In this document: piece by piece, positions 17,945-27,510 of the stretch | How positions within the stretch are numbered: position 1 is the first letter of the stretch | Layout: every line of letters begins with the position of its first letter | Notes under the pieces: generated by a model | Told to the model about the DNA's origin: nothing | Database searches by the model: none | What the model saw: the letters and a program-made list of their open reading frames with translations, nothing else | Made by a program: the position numbers and the translations under genes | Assembly: GCF_004796535.1 (NCBI RefSeq) | Contig: NZ_SPHY01000004.1 | Coordinates: 124,001-188,000 of the forward strand | Source: Sphingomonas flavalba | GTDB lineage: Bacteria > Pseudomonadota > Alphaproteobacteria > Sphingomonadales > Sphingomonadaceae | Length of the DNA: 64,000 bases | Reading direction: 5' to 3'

Positions 17945-20944
17945 TCAGAACTTCAGTTTCGCACCGACCGAGAAACGACGACCCAACGCGTCATACGTCG
18001 AAGGGAAGGTGTTGCCGCTGTTGAACGACGTCGAACCGATCGTGTTGCCGACGATCGGCGGCTTCTTGTCGAGCAGGTTGTTCACGGTCAGCGTGATGAA
18101 CACATTCTCGACCAGGCCGAAACGGGTCGACAGGTCGAAATAGTCCTTCGCGCCGATATGGCCGAAGCTGCCGAACGCCGGGCCGGAGTCGATCACATCG
18201 AGCGGCTCCTGCTTCATCGAGCCGATGTGGCGCCACAGCAGCGAAACATCGATGTCGCTGAACGACAGGGTGTTGCGCACGCTCCACTGAATCTTCGGCT
18301 GCGGCGACGTACAACTGGTGCTGTAATAACCGACGCATTCGCGGTTCACCGACGTCGGCGACGCCTGGAACTTCGAGCTGCCGGTCCAGTTTCCGACCAC
18401 GCCAATCGCCCAGTCGGCGAAGCCGAGGTCGCGCTTGTAGTTCAGCACGACGTCGATACCGTCGGTGGACAGCCGGCCGAGGTTCGAGAACGGCAGGAAC
18501 AGGCCCGGAACTTCGGACGATTCACCACTCAGGCTGCCGTTGCCGGCAGGCCCGCCCGAACGCTGGATGACGAGACACGCCGGGTTGGTGACACTCGGGC
18601 TGTCGAAGCAGGCATTGATGCCGTCAGCCGGGCTCGGCGTCGTGATCGCATTGGTGATCTTGATGTTGTAATAGTCGACACTGATGTTGAAGCCCGGCGC
18701 GAAATCCGGCTGCCACACGACACCCACAGTGTAGCTGTTCGACGTTTCCGGCTTCAGATTGACGTTACCCGCGAAAGTCGCGTTCGCCTGACCGGCCGTC
18801 GGAACGGCAATCTGTCCGATCGTTCCTGCCGGCGCGCCCTGAGCGATACAGACGTCACGCAGCACACCGGTCGGAACCGGCCGACCCGGTATCGGGGTAC
18901 CGTCGTCACGCAGATTGGCGCAAGGATCGTCGGACAGGTTCGTCAGCCCGACGTTCGTTGGCGAGAACAGTTCGAAGATGTTGGGCGCGCGCACCGCATG
19001 CGCATAATTGCCGCGGATCTTGACGCCCGCGCCGGGGGACCAGCTACCGCCCGCCTTCCACGTCGTCGTCTTGTAAGACGGATCGCCCGGCGCATCGACG
19101 GAATATTTCGAGTAGCGGATGCCGGCTTCCAGGGTCAGATCCTCGAAGAACGGCTTGCCCTGGATCAGCGGCACGACGATTTCGCCGATCGCTTCGTAGA
19201 CGTGATAGCCGCCGTCGATATTCGGAGCAGCACCGCCCGCGCCGCCAAGATCGCCCGACTGCGACAGCAGATCGGATTCCTGCGTTGCGTGATAGTTGCG
19301 GTACTCGCCGCCAACAGCGAAAGCCACCGCATTGTCTGCCCAGGGGATCGACCAGCCGAAATCTCCACTGATCATGCCGCGCACCTGCGACATTTCAACC
19401 TGGGTCGAAACCTGGCTGTTGGCCGAAAGCGACTGGTTCATCTCAGACGTGATCGAGCCGTCGGGCCCGAAGATATTGAGCGGAACACAATCCGCGTTAC
19501 CGCTGAGGCAGGTATCCGGATTGGTCGCGAGCAGAGCCTCACGCACGCGCGAATTCAGCCAATAGCCGCGCTGGATCTGGATGTTCTGGCTTTCGCCGTA
19601 AGATCCGAACAGGTCCCAGTTGATCGTATCGGTGATCGCACCCTTCGCGCCGAGACGATAGTCGAAGAAAGTGGTGGTGAAATCGCTGATACGCGGACCG
19701 AACTCCGTCGCACGACGCGACAAGTTGGTTGCGACGGTGCGATAGTTCGGATCGTTCGGATCCGTAGCCACCGCCGCCGCATCACACTCAGCCTGCGAGA
19801 AAAGCGGAACATAAGCATCGGAAACGATATTGCCGTCGTCATCACGCACCGCCGGCGACGTATCGAACGCGCAGAACCCATTACGCTGCGCCGCCGTCAT
19901 GTACGGGTTGCTGAGCGGGATGTTCACGGTCAGACCGAACGTACCGGACGGTGCGATGATCGTGCTGACGGTGTTCTTCGAGAAGAGGCCCCGCGTGTAT
20001 ACTTCAACGGCGTCACTGACCTGGTAGCGGCCGGCACCGTAGATGTTGAAGCGCTCGAACGGCGTCTGGAAGATGTTGTAGGGGTTGAAGTTGAAGGCAT
20101 CGAACGCCGAGCTCGTGCGGAAGCCCGTACCGTCGGCCGTGACCTGGCGGGTCCCGTTTTCGTCCGAAAGACCACTTGTATTGACGTTGCTGAACCGCGA
20201 CGGGGTGGACGTACCCGAACCACCGGCATCGCCGCTGAACGAATCGAGCTGATCCGCCGAGAACTTACGATCGCCCTGATACACGGGATCGGCCTGCTGA
20301 TAGCCAACGCTGAACACGGCGTTGCCGCGGCCGTCGTCGAAATTCGCGCCGATCGTCACGTCGAGACGGAAGACGTTACCGTCGCCCTTCCCGGTCAGTT
20401 GTTCCGACCCGTTGATTTCGAGCCCGGCGAAATCCTGCTTGGTGACGAAGTTGACGACGCCGGAGATGGCGTCGGCACCGTAGGTAGTGCTCGAACCGCC
20501 GGTCAGCACGTCGACGCGGTCGATCAGCGCCAGCGGAATGTTGTTGAGGTCGAAGCGGCCCTGCAGTTCGGCCGGGACCAGACGCACACCGTCAAGCAGG
20601 ACGATATTGCGGTTAGAGCCAAGGCCGCGCAGGTTGACGAACGACGCACCGCCGTTGCCGTTGTTGACCGCCGAACCGATGCTCGGAACGACGCCGGGAA
20701 TCTCGCGCAGAATTTCTTCGGCGACGTTCGACTGCTTGAGCTCGATCTCGTCCGAGGTCGTGACGTTGACCGGCGCGGAACGCGCCAGGTTCGGGTTGCT
20801 GATCAGCGTGCCAGTAACGACGATTTCCTGCGCATCGGCAGGGCTCTGATCTTGCGCAAACGCCGGCCCCGCCAGCAGCGCGATGCCCATTACGACCGGC
20901 GCAGCACCAGCCTTCAGACTCTTAAGTTTGTCGATTCTATTCAC
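17945..20944 (-). CDS. TonB-dependent outer-membrane receptor
   Basis: The 999-residue precursor has a signal peptide ending in LLAGPAFAQ, a TonB-box-like EIVVTGTLI, a plug domain (GVVPSIGSAVNN, LRGLGSNRNIVLLDGVRLVP, DVLTGGSSTTYGADAISGVVNF) and a long 22-strand barrel ending in the outer-membrane signature RRFSVGAKLKF with C-terminal Phe. Extracellular loops contain paired cysteines. The plug resembles sphingomonad/Xanthomonas-type receptors for peptides, glycans or other large nutrients; the ligand is unknown. The start GTG at 20944 follows AGAAAGGGA; the upstream reading to 21061 is leader sequence. It converges on the sulfotransferase-like gene. Confidence 0.93.
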   Translation of the reverse strand: MNRIDKLKSLKAGAAPVVMGIALLAGPAFAQDQSPADAQEIVVTGTLISNPNLARSAPVNVTTSDEIELKQSNVAEEILREIPGVVPSIGSAVNNGNGGASFVNLRGLGSNRNIVLLDGVRLVPAELQGRFDLNNIPLALIDRVDVLTGGSSTTYGADAISGVVNFVTKQDFAGLEINGSEQLTGKGDGNVFRLDVTIGANFDDGRGNAVFSVGYQQADPVYQGDRKFSADQLDSFSGDAGGSGTSTPSRFSNVNTSGLSDENGTRQVTADGTGFRTSSAFDAFNFNPYNIFQTPFERFNIYGAGRYQVSDAVEVYTRGLFSKNTVSTIIAPSGTFGLTVNIPLSNPYMTAAQRNGFCAFDTSPAVRDDDGNIVSDAYVPLFSQAECDAAAVATDPNDPNYRTVATNLSRRATEFGPRISDFTTTFFDYRLGAKGAITDTINWDLFGSYGESQNIQIQRGYWLNSRVREALLATNPDTCLSGNADCVPLNIFGPDGSITSEMNQSLSANSQVSTQVEMSQVRGMISGDFGWSIPWADNAVAFAVGGEYRNYHATQESDLLSQSGDLGGAGGAAPNIDGGYHVYEAIGEIVVPLIQGKPFFEDLTLEAGIRYSKYSVDAPGDPSYKTTTWKAGGSWSPGAGVKIRGNYAHAVRAPNIFELFSPTNVGLTNLSDDPCANLRDDGTPIPGRPVPTGVLRDVCIAQGAPAGTIGQIAVPTAGQANATFAGNVNLKPETSNSYTVGVVWQPDFAPGFNISVDYYNIKITNAITTPSPADGINACFDSPSVTNPACLVIQRSGGPAGNGSLSGESSEVPGLFLPFSNLGRLSTDGIDVVLNYKRDLGFADWAIGVVGNWTGSSKFQASPTSVNRECVGYYSTSCTSPQPKIQWSVRNTLSFSDIDVSLLWRHIGSMKQEPLDVIDSGPAFGSFGHIGAKDYFDLSTRFGLVENVFITLTVNNLLDKKPPIVGNTIGSTSFNSGNTFPSTYDALGRRFSVGAKLKF

Positions 20945-21265
20945 AGCCCAGGTCCCTTTCTGGAGTGATGCAGAGCGGCACGCCGCTCCGAATTGCTGAT
21001 CGCCAAGAAGTACCGGTCTCGGAGCCCCCCTGCGCGATATGTCGTACGAGTTGCACTGCACCCCGACGTTTGTAAACCGAAGGACGCGGCTCGTCGGCGG
21101 GTTCCGGCATCAGTGTCACAGAATTACCACAGTGCGTCCTCGCGCACGCAAAGCCGGCTGGTAATGGCTTCGCCGGCAAAGCGTGGTAGGGCTCGTCGCC
21201 CGCATCGTTGAGGATGGACCATTGGCTACGAGCAAGGGTCCACCGCAGAATAGGATTGTAATCAT
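20945..21265. other. divergent upstream region without a gene
   Basis: These 321 bases separate the TonB receptor start (minus) from the exported protein start (plus), so promoters for both should be here. AAAGGGA serves as the receptor ribosome site. I see no RNA gene or strong palindrome, and open frames crossing it are not convincing. Confidence 0.5.
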
Positions 21266-21805
21266 ATGAATATGGTACGGTCTGTCGTTGCCCTGCCGGC
21301 AATCCTGGCGATCGGCGCCGCTCCGGCGCTTTCGGCCAACCCGCCGGCGGCCGAAGCACGCCAGGCATCTCCTGATGTGATTGAGCAACTGTTGCGCTGC
21401 CAGGACGTGGCGGAGCCAACGGAGCGGCTTGCCTGCTTCGATCGGAACGTGGCGGCAATGCGCCAGGCGCGCGACAGCAAGAGCATATCAATTGTCGATC
21501 AAATGACGGTCAAAAAGGCGGAGCGCGGCGTGTTCGGCTTCGCAGCCGCCGGCCTGTCCGAGTTGTTCGGCGGCGAAGGCGAAGGCCTGACCGAAATCGA
21601 ATCCACGATCAGCGAAGCGCAACCGCTTCAGTACGGGAAATGGCGGTTCGTCCTGGCCGAAAGCGGGACCTGGGTAACGACGGAACCGCTTACCGGGCGC
21701 CAACCCAAGGCAGGCGCCAAGGTCACCGTGAAGCGAGGTGCCTTCGGCAGCTACATCCTGACCCCGGAAGGCGGGCGGAGCGTACGCGTGAAGCGGGAGA
21801 ACTGA
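21266..21805 (+). CDS. exported protein of unknown function
   Basis: The 179-residue protein starts with a signal peptide (MNMVRSVVALPAILAIGAAPALSA). Next comes the motif LLRCQDVAEPTERLACFDRNV, a Cys-x(11-12)-Cys pattern with ERLACFD that occurs in many periplasmic proteins of unknown role. The second half (YGKWRFVLAESGTWVTTEP, GAKVTVKRGAFGSYIL) is beta-rich and resembles a small barrel of SH3 or OB type. The ATG at 21266 is preceded by AGGA; a second ATG two codons later is possible. It is monocistronic and converges on the peptidase gene. I do not recognise a named family. Confidence 0.75.
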   Translation: MNMVRSVVALPAILAIGAAPALSANPPAAEARQASPDVIEQLLRCQDVAEPTERLACFDRNVAAMRQARDSKSISIVDQMTVKKAERGVFGFAAAGLSELFGGEGEGLTEIESTISEAQPLQYGKWRFVLAESGTWVTTEPLTGRQPKAGAKVTVKRGAFGSYILTPEGGRSVRVKREN

Positions 21806-21815
21806 CGGCCCAAGG

Positions 21816-22718
21816 CTACGGCATCGGGCCTGCGAGGGGTTGGGGGTCGATGCGGGCGGCGCGCCATTTCATCGACCAGTGGAGGTGGGGGCCAGTGGCG
21901 CGGCCGGTCATGCCGACGGTGCCGATCGGGTCGCCGCGGCGGACGCTTTGCCCTTCCTTCACGTCAATCCGCGCCAGGTGGAGGAAGGCGCTGTTCAAGC
22001 TCATGCCGTGATCGATGATCACCAGATTGCCTTCGAGGGTGAACGGCTTTTCCGTCGCCAGAACGACGACGCCGTCCGCCGGGGCGACGACGGTCGCGCC
22101 CGATCCGCCCGGCGCGACATCGACGCCGGAATGATAGGCGCCCGGCTCGCCACGATAGATGCGTTGCGAACCGAACACACCGCTGATCCGCCCGCGCACC
22201 GGCCACAGGAAGCGCTGCCGCCAGCCGTCGCTGGTTGCATTGATACGGCGGGCGGCGTTGATCCGCGCCAGTTCCGGTGCGCGCAATTTCCGGAATGCCT
22301 CGCTTGGCGTGCCGGCGCTGCGGGCGATATCGACCCGCTCGATGGCCCAGGCGCCAGGCGCGACCGCCAACCGCTCGCTGTGCGTGCGACCGTCGGCCAG
22401 CGTCGCGACCAGCATCGCCCCCGGGGCGGCATCGCGATCGAAACCGATGACGAAGCGCCCGTCGGCGGAAACGGCGACCGGCTGGCCATCGAGTACTAGT
22501 CGGATCGTTCCGGTGGGCGCGGTGCCAACCACCAGCCCGCCCTGGACGAACGCCCCTTCGAACGAGAAGGCCGCCGGCGGCGGCGGCCGGGTATCGCGAA
22601 CCGCCTCAATCACCGGGACGGGTGGCGGCGGTTCCGGCGCGGCCTGGGGAATGGCCGTGCAGCCGGCGATGACGAAAGGCGAAAGCAGGACGGCCGCGCG
22701 CCGCCGCGCATCCCTCAT
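21816..22718 (-). CDS. M23-family peptidase lipoprotein (LytM-like)
   Basis: This 300-residue protein has a lipoprotein signal ending LLSPFVIAGC, a proline-rich linker, and a C-terminal LytM/M23 domain. The zinc ligands are visible in YHSGVDVA (HxxxD) and in GPHLHWSMKW (HxH). The active ligands are complete, so it may cleave peptidoglycan cross-bridges rather than act as a pure EnvC-like activator. The upstream part (residues 50-150) has beta-sandwich features seen in other M23 proteins of alphaproteobacteria. Its ATG overlaps the DUF2093 stop (ATGA), and it ends an operon with xseA. Confidence 0.92.
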   Translation of the reverse strand: MRDARRRAAVLLSPFVIAGCTAIPQAAPEPPPPVPVIEAVRDTRPPPPAAFSFEGAFVQGGLVVGTAPTGTIRLVLDGQPVAVSADGRFVIGFDRDAAPGAMLVATLADGRTHSERLAVAPGAWAIERVDIARSAGTPSEAFRKLRAPELARINAARRINATSDGWRQRFLWPVRGRISGVFGSQRIYRGEPGAYHSGVDVAPGGSGATVVAPADGVVVLATEKPFTLEGNLVIIDHGMSLNSAFLHLARIDVKEGQSVRRGDPIGTVGMTGRATGPHLHWSMKWRAARIDPQPLAGPMP

Positions 22719-22912
22719 CGTGCGAGCATCGCCTGCGTCGCGATCTCCGGCGAAGCATATGGCTCCTGCCGCTCGACCGACCAGTAGCGCAGCATGTCGA
22801 GCGGAATGCGTTCGCCGCTGACCGCGCAGACCACATGGTCGCCGCTGGCAATCATGCGGAAGCCGTTCGGCATGTATTGCAGTCGCGCCGGGCGGCCCTG
22901 GGACATCAACAT
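22715..22912 (-). CDS. DUF2093 domain protein
   Basis: The 65-residue product begins MLMSQGRPARLQYMPNGFRM and contains HVVCAVSGERIPLDMLRYWSVERQEPY split over its centre, which matches my memory of the short DUF2093 family confined mainly to alphaproteobacteria. AGGAG lies 11 bases before the ATG at 22912; ATG 22906 is an alternative. The gene sits between xseA (13 bases upstream) and the M23 peptidase (ATGA overlap), the usual neighbourhood of this family. Function unknown; the single CxxS-containing strand suggests a small beta-rich fold. Confidence 0.88.
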   Translation of the reverse strand: MLMSQGRPARLQYMPNGFRMIASGDHVVCAVSGERIPLDMLRYWSVERQEPYASPEIATQAMLAR

Positions 22913-22925
22913 CGCTTCATCACTC

Positions 22926-24305
22926 CTATAACAGGGTCGGCTGGTCGGGCTTGTCCCGGACATAGGCACGCCCGCCGGAGCGCTCAACCCGGACATCCAC
23001 ACTGCCGTCGGCGAAGTGGAGGCTGAGCGCGGCGGCGGAGCGGGCGGCGGCTGCGCCGGTGACGACGGCGCCGGACGGGCGGGCCGCGACCCAGGCATAG
23101 CCGCGCGACAGGACATTGTCCGGGTTCAGGGTTTGGGCGACGCGCCACACGGCGGCCAGTCGATGCGCCGCGCGGTCCAGCCCGGCGCGGAGCAGGCCGG
23201 GGCGGAGCGCGCCGCCAGCGCGGGCCAGGTCGCCGCGCGCATCGGCAAGGCGGTGGCTGAGGCCGCGCCGCAGCCGCTCGCCGAGGTCGGCGGCGCGAAG
23301 GCGTTGCGGATCGAGCAGCAGCGCCGGGGTGGGCAGCAGCCGGGCGAGCGCCGCCAGCCGCTCGGCGCCACGCTCGTGGTAGCGGCGGGCGCAGCGTTCC
23401 ATGCGGGCGCCGCGCTCGCGCAAGCCGGCGAGCAGTTCGGCGCGGACCGGGACGGCGATCTCGGCGGCGGCGGTCGGGGTCGGCGCGCGCATGTCGGCGG
23501 CGTAGTCGGCGAGGGTGGTGTCGGTTTCATGGCCGACGGCGGAGATCGTCGGGATGGTGCAGGCGGCGATGGCGCGGACGACGGCTTCCTCGTTGAACGC
23601 CCACAGATCCTCGATCGAGCCGCCGCCGCGGGCGACGATGACCAGGTCGGGGCGCGGCACCGGGCCGCCGGGGGCAAGCGCGTCGAACCCCCGGACGGCG
23701 GCGGCGACCTGCTCGGCGGCGCCGACACCCTGAACGGCGACCGGCCACAGCACGACGCGGCTGGGGCAACGGTCGGCGAGGCGGTGGAGGATGTCACGGA
23801 TCACCGAGCCTGTCGGTGAGGTTATCACCCCAATCACACCGGGGAGGAACGGCAAGCTACGCTTGCGCTCCGGTTGGAAAAGCCCTTCCCCGGCCAACTG
23901 GGCCTTCAGCTTTTCCAACAGCAGCATCAGCGCGCCTTCGCCGGCCAACTCCATCTTCTCGACGACGATCTGGTATTTGGAGCGGCCGGGATAGGTGGTC
24001 AGCTTGCCGGTCGCGATCACCTCGATCCCGTCCTGCGGGGTGAAGGCCAGATGGGCGGCGGTGCCTTTCCAGATCACCGCGTCGATCAGCGCCTTGTCAT
24101 CCTTCAGCGCCAGATAGGCATGGCCCGACGCAGCGCGTTTCCACCCCGAAATCTCACCGCGCAGGCGGACATGGCCGAACCGGTCCTCGACCATGCGTTT
24201 CAGCGCGCCGGACAATTCGGTGACGGTCAGCGCCAGCGCGTTGTCGCCAAAGCCTTCCTCGGCTACGAGCCGGCCGGCGGCGTCGAAGGAAGGGGTATCG
24301 GTCAT
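22926..24305 (-). CDS. xseA: exodeoxyribonuclease VII large subunit
   Basis: XseA with XseB degrades single-stranded DNA to acid-soluble oligonucleotides. The 459-residue protein has the N-terminal OB domain ([32 protein letters not shown]), then the catalytic domain with [38 protein letters not shown] and [26 protein letters not shown] split across residues 240-300, then the coiled-coil tail and C-terminal [10 protein letters not shown]. The ATG at 24305 shares two bases with the divergent purD ATG; no alternative start codon exists before the conserved core. The xseB gene is not adjacent. Confidence 0.97.
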   Translation of the reverse strand: MTDTPSFDAAGRLVAEEGFGDNALALTVTELSGALKRMVEDRFGHVRLRGEISGWKRAASGHAYLALKDDKALIDAVIWKGTAAHLAFTPQDGIEVIATGKLTTYPGRSKYQIVVEKMELAGEGALMLLLEKLKAQLAGEGLFQPERKRSLPFLPGVIGVITSPTGSVIRDILHRLADRCPSRVVLWPVAVQGVGAAEQVAAAVRGFDALAPGGPVPRPDLVIVARGGGSIEDLWAFNEEAVVRAIAACTIPTISAVGHETDTTLADYAADMRAPTPTAAAEIAVPVRAELLAGLRERGARMERCARRYHERGAERLAALARLLPTPALLLDPQRLRAADLGERLRRGLSHRLADARGDLARAGGALRPGLLRAGLDRAAHRLAAVWRVAQTLNPDNVLSRGYAWVAARPSGAVVTGAAAARSAAALSLHFADGSVDVRVERSGGRAYVRDKPDQPTLL

Positions 24306-25566
24306 GAATGTCCTGCTGCTGGGATCGGGCGGGCGCGAACATGCGCTGGCGTGGAAACTGGCGCAATCGCCGTTGCTCGGCAAGCTGTACGCGGCGCCGG
24401 GCAACCCGGGAATAGCGCGGCACGCCGAATGCGTTGCGTTGGACGCGACCGATCATGCGGCGGTGATCGCCTTCGCCCACGCCCGCGCGATCGGCCTGGT
24501 CGTCGTCGGGCCGGAGGCGCCGCTGGTCGACGGGCTGGCCGACAGCCTGCGCGCTGCCGGTGTGCCTGTGTTCGGCCCCGGCAGGGCGGCGGCGCGGCTG
24601 GAAGGATCGAAAGGCTTCACCAAAGCGCTGTGCGCCAGCGCCGGCATCCCGACCGCCGCCTACCTCAGCACCGATTCGACCGACGAAGCGCTGGCCGCGC
24701 TCGACCGCTTCGGCCTGCCGGTTGTGGTCAAGGCCGACGGGCTGGCGGCGGGCAAGGGCGTGGTCATCGCCACCACCCGCGCCGAGGCGGAAGCGGCGGT
24801 CCGCGCGCTGGCCGGCGGCCCGCTGGTTCTGGAAGAATTCCTGGAAGGTGAGGAAGCCAGCCTGTTCGCGATCAGCGACGGAGTGACGGTGGTGCCGTTC
24901 GGCGCGGCGCAGGATCACAAGCGGGTCGGCGACGGCGACACCGGCCCCAACACCGGCGGCATGGGCGCCTACAGCCCGGCGCCGGTGCTGACCCCGGCGC
25001 TGGAGGCACGGGCGATGGCCGAGATCGTCGAACCGACGGTCCGGGCGATGGCGGCGGCGGGCACCCCCTATTCGGGCGTGCTCTATGCCGGACTGATGCT
25101 GACCGCCGACGGCCCGAAGCTGATCGAATACAATGTCCGCTTCGGCGACCCGGAGGCGCAAGTGCTGATGCCGCGCTTCGCCGGCGACCTGCTGGAGCTG
25201 ATGCTGGCAACCGCCGAGGAGCGGCTGGCCGAAGCGCCGGTGCCGGCATTCAACCCGGAAGCCGCGCTGACCGTGGTGATGGCGGCGAACGGCTACCCCG
25301 GCACGCCGGAGAAGGGCGGCGGCATCGCCGGGCTGGACGCCGCCGAGGCGACCGGCGCGATCCTGTTCCACGCCGGTACCGCCAAGGGCGGCGACGGCGG
25401 GCTGGTCGCGAACGGCGGGCGGGTGCTGGCGGTTACCGCGACCGGCGCCAGCGTCGGCGCGGCGCGCGACGCCGCCTATCGCGCCGTCGCCGCGATCCGT
25501 TTCCCGACCGGCTTCTGCCGCAGCGACATCGGCTGGCGCGAAGTGGCGCGCGAGGCCGGCGACTAG
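24304..25566 (+). CDS. purD: phosphoribosylamine-glycine ligase (GAR synthetase)
   Basis: PurD joins phosphoribosylamine and glycine with ATP in de novo purine synthesis. The 420-residue length is typical. Family motifs are [17 protein letters not shown] at the N-terminus, [16 protein letters not shown], the ATP-grasp loop [16 protein letters not shown], and [20 protein letters not shown] split near residue 200, followed by [10 protein letters not shown]. The start is exactly at the conserved N-terminus and overlaps the start codon of divergent xseA, so its promoter and ribosome site lie inside the xseA coding sequence. Its stop codon is the first part of a repeat element. Confidence 0.97.
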   Translation: MNVLLLGSGGREHALAWKLAQSPLLGKLYAAPGNPGIARHAECVALDATDHAAVIAFAHARAIGLVVVGPEAPLVDGLADSLRAAGVPVFGPGRAAARLEGSKGFTKALCASAGIPTAAYLSTDSTDEALAALDRFGLPVVVKADGLAAGKGVVIATTRAEAEAAVRALAGGPLVLEEFLEGEEASLFAISDGVTVVPFGAAQDHKRVGDGDTGPNTGGMGAYSPAPVLTPALEARAMAEIVEPTVRAMAAAGTPYSGVLYAGLMLTADGPKLIEYNVRFGDPEAQVLMPRFAGDLLELMLATAEERLAEAPVPAFNPEAALTVVMAANGYPGTPEKGGGIAGLDAAEATGAILFHAGTAKGGDGGLVANGGRVLAVTATGASVGAARDAAYRAVAAIRFPTGFCRSDIGWREVAREAGD

Positions 25567-25574
25567 GACGGATC

Positions 25575-25648
25575 GTCATTGCGAGGAGCGCAGCGACACA
25601 GCAATCTGGAGGGCGCGCCCTGGATTGCTTCGCTCCGCTCGCAATGAC
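25575..25648. repeat. imperfect palindromic repeat (GTCATTGCGAG type)
   Basis: The element begins GTCATTGCGAGGAGCG and ends with the inverted CGCTCGCAATGAC, with a GC palindrome GGGCGCGCCC at the centre. Similar GTCATTGCGAGNAGCGAAGC palindromes are common dispersed repeats in alphaproteobacteria. The preceding bases AGGACGGATCGTCATT match the end of the 6061-6204 element. It lies between the convergent purD and FkbM genes and may also halt transcription. Confidence 0.75.
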
Positions 25649-25677
25649 GAAGCGAGGCAATCCAATGGCGTCAGAGT

Positions 25678-26595
25678 CTAGCCCGCGGGCGGCACCAGCC
25701 GATAGGCGACGCCGTCGACCGTCGCGCCGGCCGGCGCGGCGGCGACCGGCATGCTGCCGCCGCGCGCCTTCAGCGCCGCCTGCACCCGGCGCAGCCGCCG
25801 CCGCACCGGATTGGGAATCACGGTGCGGGCAAGACCGCGCAACTGCCAGCGCAACCCCTGCCACAGCGACGAGATCGGCGTGACCGAATAGACCGCATTG
25901 GCATGGACACCGCGCCGCAGCCGGTAGCCGAGCGGAGTCAGATTGGCGGCGATCCATTCCGCCGACGGCAGGTTTTCCAGCAGGATGATCGGCTTGCAGC
26001 GGCGGATGGTGGCGAGCGCGCCGGCGAGCGCCGGTTCCTCGAATCCCTCGACGTCGAGCTGGACGACGCTGACCTGCCGATCGGCGGGGACGATATCGTC
26101 GATCCGCACGATCCGGATCGCTTCGCCGGCGCCGACGTCGTGCGACGGAGCGCCGGTCTGGATATAGCTCAATTCGCCGAGCAGCTGGCCGATCGCGTCG
26201 TGGGTGGCGATCTGCGCCTCGCTCGGCGCGTCGCCCAGCCCGGCATGGGTCAGCACGACATTGTCCAGCCCGTTCAACTGGCCGGTGATCGCCGCGCAGA
26301 CGTAATTGACGTGGACCGGCTCGAACGCCCAGAGCCGGGCGCCGGGGGCGAGCGCCCGCGCCACGGCGGGCAGGAAATCGCCGAAGAACGCGCCGGCATG
26401 GACGATGTCGCCGGCGCCGGCATGCCGGCAGAGAAAGTCGATCGTCCGGGGTTCGTAGACGCCGCCCCCGGCGACGACGCGCGCGCATTGCCGCAAGGGG
26501 GAAGCAGCGGGTATGCAATAGGTGCCCAGGCGGTTGCGGGCGATGAGGCAGATCAAGTCCTGCGCGGGCGGCGGCCCCCGGTCCGATGCTTCCAT
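25678..26595 (-). CDS. FkbM family methyltransferase
   Basis: The 305-residue protein has the FkbM SAM-dependent methyltransferase fold: VHAGAFFGDFLPAVARAL (motif I variant), LWAFEPVHVNYVCAAI, then the acidic motif VSVVQLDVEGFEEPALAGAL and IILLENLPS. Members O-methylate sugars, polyketides or lipids. The motif I glycine pattern is weaker (HAGAFFGD in place of D-x-GAN-G), but the DVEGFE signature is intact. The C-terminal 70 residues form a basic tail (NPVRRRLRRVQAALK) not seen in the core domain. ATG 26595 is preceded by AAGGG. It is monocistronic. Confidence 0.85.
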   Translation of the reverse strand: MEASDRGPPPAQDLICLIARNRLGTYCIPAASPLRQCARVVAGGGVYEPRTIDFLCRHAGAGDIVHAGAFFGDFLPAVARALAPGARLWAFEPVHVNYVCAAITGQLNGLDNVVLTHAGLGDAPSEAQIATHDAIGQLLGELSYIQTGAPSHDVGAGEAIRIVRIDDIVPADRQVSVVQLDVEGFEEPALAGALATIRRCKPIILLENLPSAEWIAANLTPLGYRLRRGVHANAVYSVTPISSLWQGLRWQLRGLARTVIPNPVRRRLRRVQAALKARGGSMPVAAAPAGATVDGVAYRLVPPAG

Positions 26596-26719
26596 TCCGA
26601 ATTTCCCTTCGCGTGCGCCCCCTTCCGAGCGGCGCAGAAAAGCGTGGCACAGGCTTGCAAGGGTTGCAACGGGGCGGTTTCGGCTTAGGGTTCGGCGCGG
26701 AATCGCAAGGGGGAATGCC

Positions 26720-27382
26720 ATGTCCGCCAATTGGCCTTTGATACTGCTTGTCCTGCTGGTGATCGCCGTCGGCCTGTGGTGGCTGCTCGGCCGGAGCAAG
26801 AGCATCGATACCCGCACCGGCGCCGCGCCCGACGCGCCGAAGGCGCCGGAAGCGCCGGCACCAACGTCGCTGGAACGTGCGGCCACCCCGCCGCCGGCCG
26901 CGCCGCAGCCGCTGGCCAGCGCGCCCGCCCCGGCGGAAGCCGCGCCTGCGCCGGCCGCGCCAGTGAAACCGACACCTGCGCCGGCCGCCAAGGCGCCAGC
27001 GAAGCCTGCCGCCCCGGCCAAACCCAAGGCCGCCGCCAAGGCACCGGCGGCGAAGGCACCCGCCGCGCCAAAGCCGGCCGCGAAACCGAAAGCCGCCGCG
27101 AAGCCGAAGGCGGCGCCCGCCGCCAAGCCCGCCGCGTCGGCCAAGCCGGACGACTTGCTGCTGCTGAAGGGCGTCGGCCCGAAGCTGGCGGTGCTGCTGA
27201 ACGAGCTGGGCGTCAGCCGCTTCGAGCAGATCGCCGGCTGGAGCGATGCCGACCTCGCCCGCATCGACGCCCAGTTGGGCGCGTTCAAGGGCCGCGCCGC
27301 GCGCGACAAATGGGTCGAGCAGGCCGGCTATCTGGCCAAGGGCGACACCGCCGGTTTCGAGGCGAAGTTCGGCAAGCTCTAA
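26720..27382 (+). CDS. membrane-anchored helix-hairpin-helix protein with Ala/Pro/Lys-rich linker
   Basis: This 220-residue protein has one N-terminal TM helix (WPLILLVLLVIAVGLWWLL). A long low-complexity linker made almost only of Ala, Pro and Lys follows (residues 35-145), resembling histone H1-like tails. The C-terminal domain (DDLLLLKGVGPKLAVLLNELG, then FEQIAGWSDADLARID) is a helix-hairpin-helix of the type fused to ribosomal protein L21 or NADH dehydrogenase subunit E in alphaproteobacteria. Such domains bind nucleic acid or mediate protein contacts. The N-terminus is probably in the membrane with the linker and HhH domain in the cytoplasm. Function not established. Confidence 0.8.
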   Translation: MSANWPLILLVLLVIAVGLWWLLGRSKSIDTRTGAAPDAPKAPEAPAPTSLERAATPPPAAPQPLASAPAPAEAAPAPAAPVKPTPAPAAKAPAKPAAPAKPKAAAKAPAAKAPAAPKPAAKPKAAAKPKAAPAAKPAASAKPDDLLLLKGVGPKLAVLLNELGVSRFEQIAGWSDADLARIDAQLGAFKGRAARDKWVEQAGYLAKGDTAGFEAKFGKL

Positions 27383-27510
27383 GCGGCGGCGAAGACCGGC
27401 GGGACAACGTTCGGCAGGCGCCGAGGGGACAGCACGCGCCGGTTCCCCAGCGCCTTCCCTCGTCGTGTCCCGCCCCGCCCGTCCGGGATCTCCGGCGCCG
27501 AGCGAGGACA

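Noticed and set aside
17840-20968. A 1042-codon plus-strand frame across the TonB receptor
   Set aside because: The minus-strand receptor has a signal peptide, plug and C-terminal Phe; the plus frame is a low-complexity Arg-rich shadow.
25575-25648. A CRISPR array or transposon at the repeats
   Set aside because: Each repeat stands alone with no regular spacers, and no transposase or integrase gene is present in the window.
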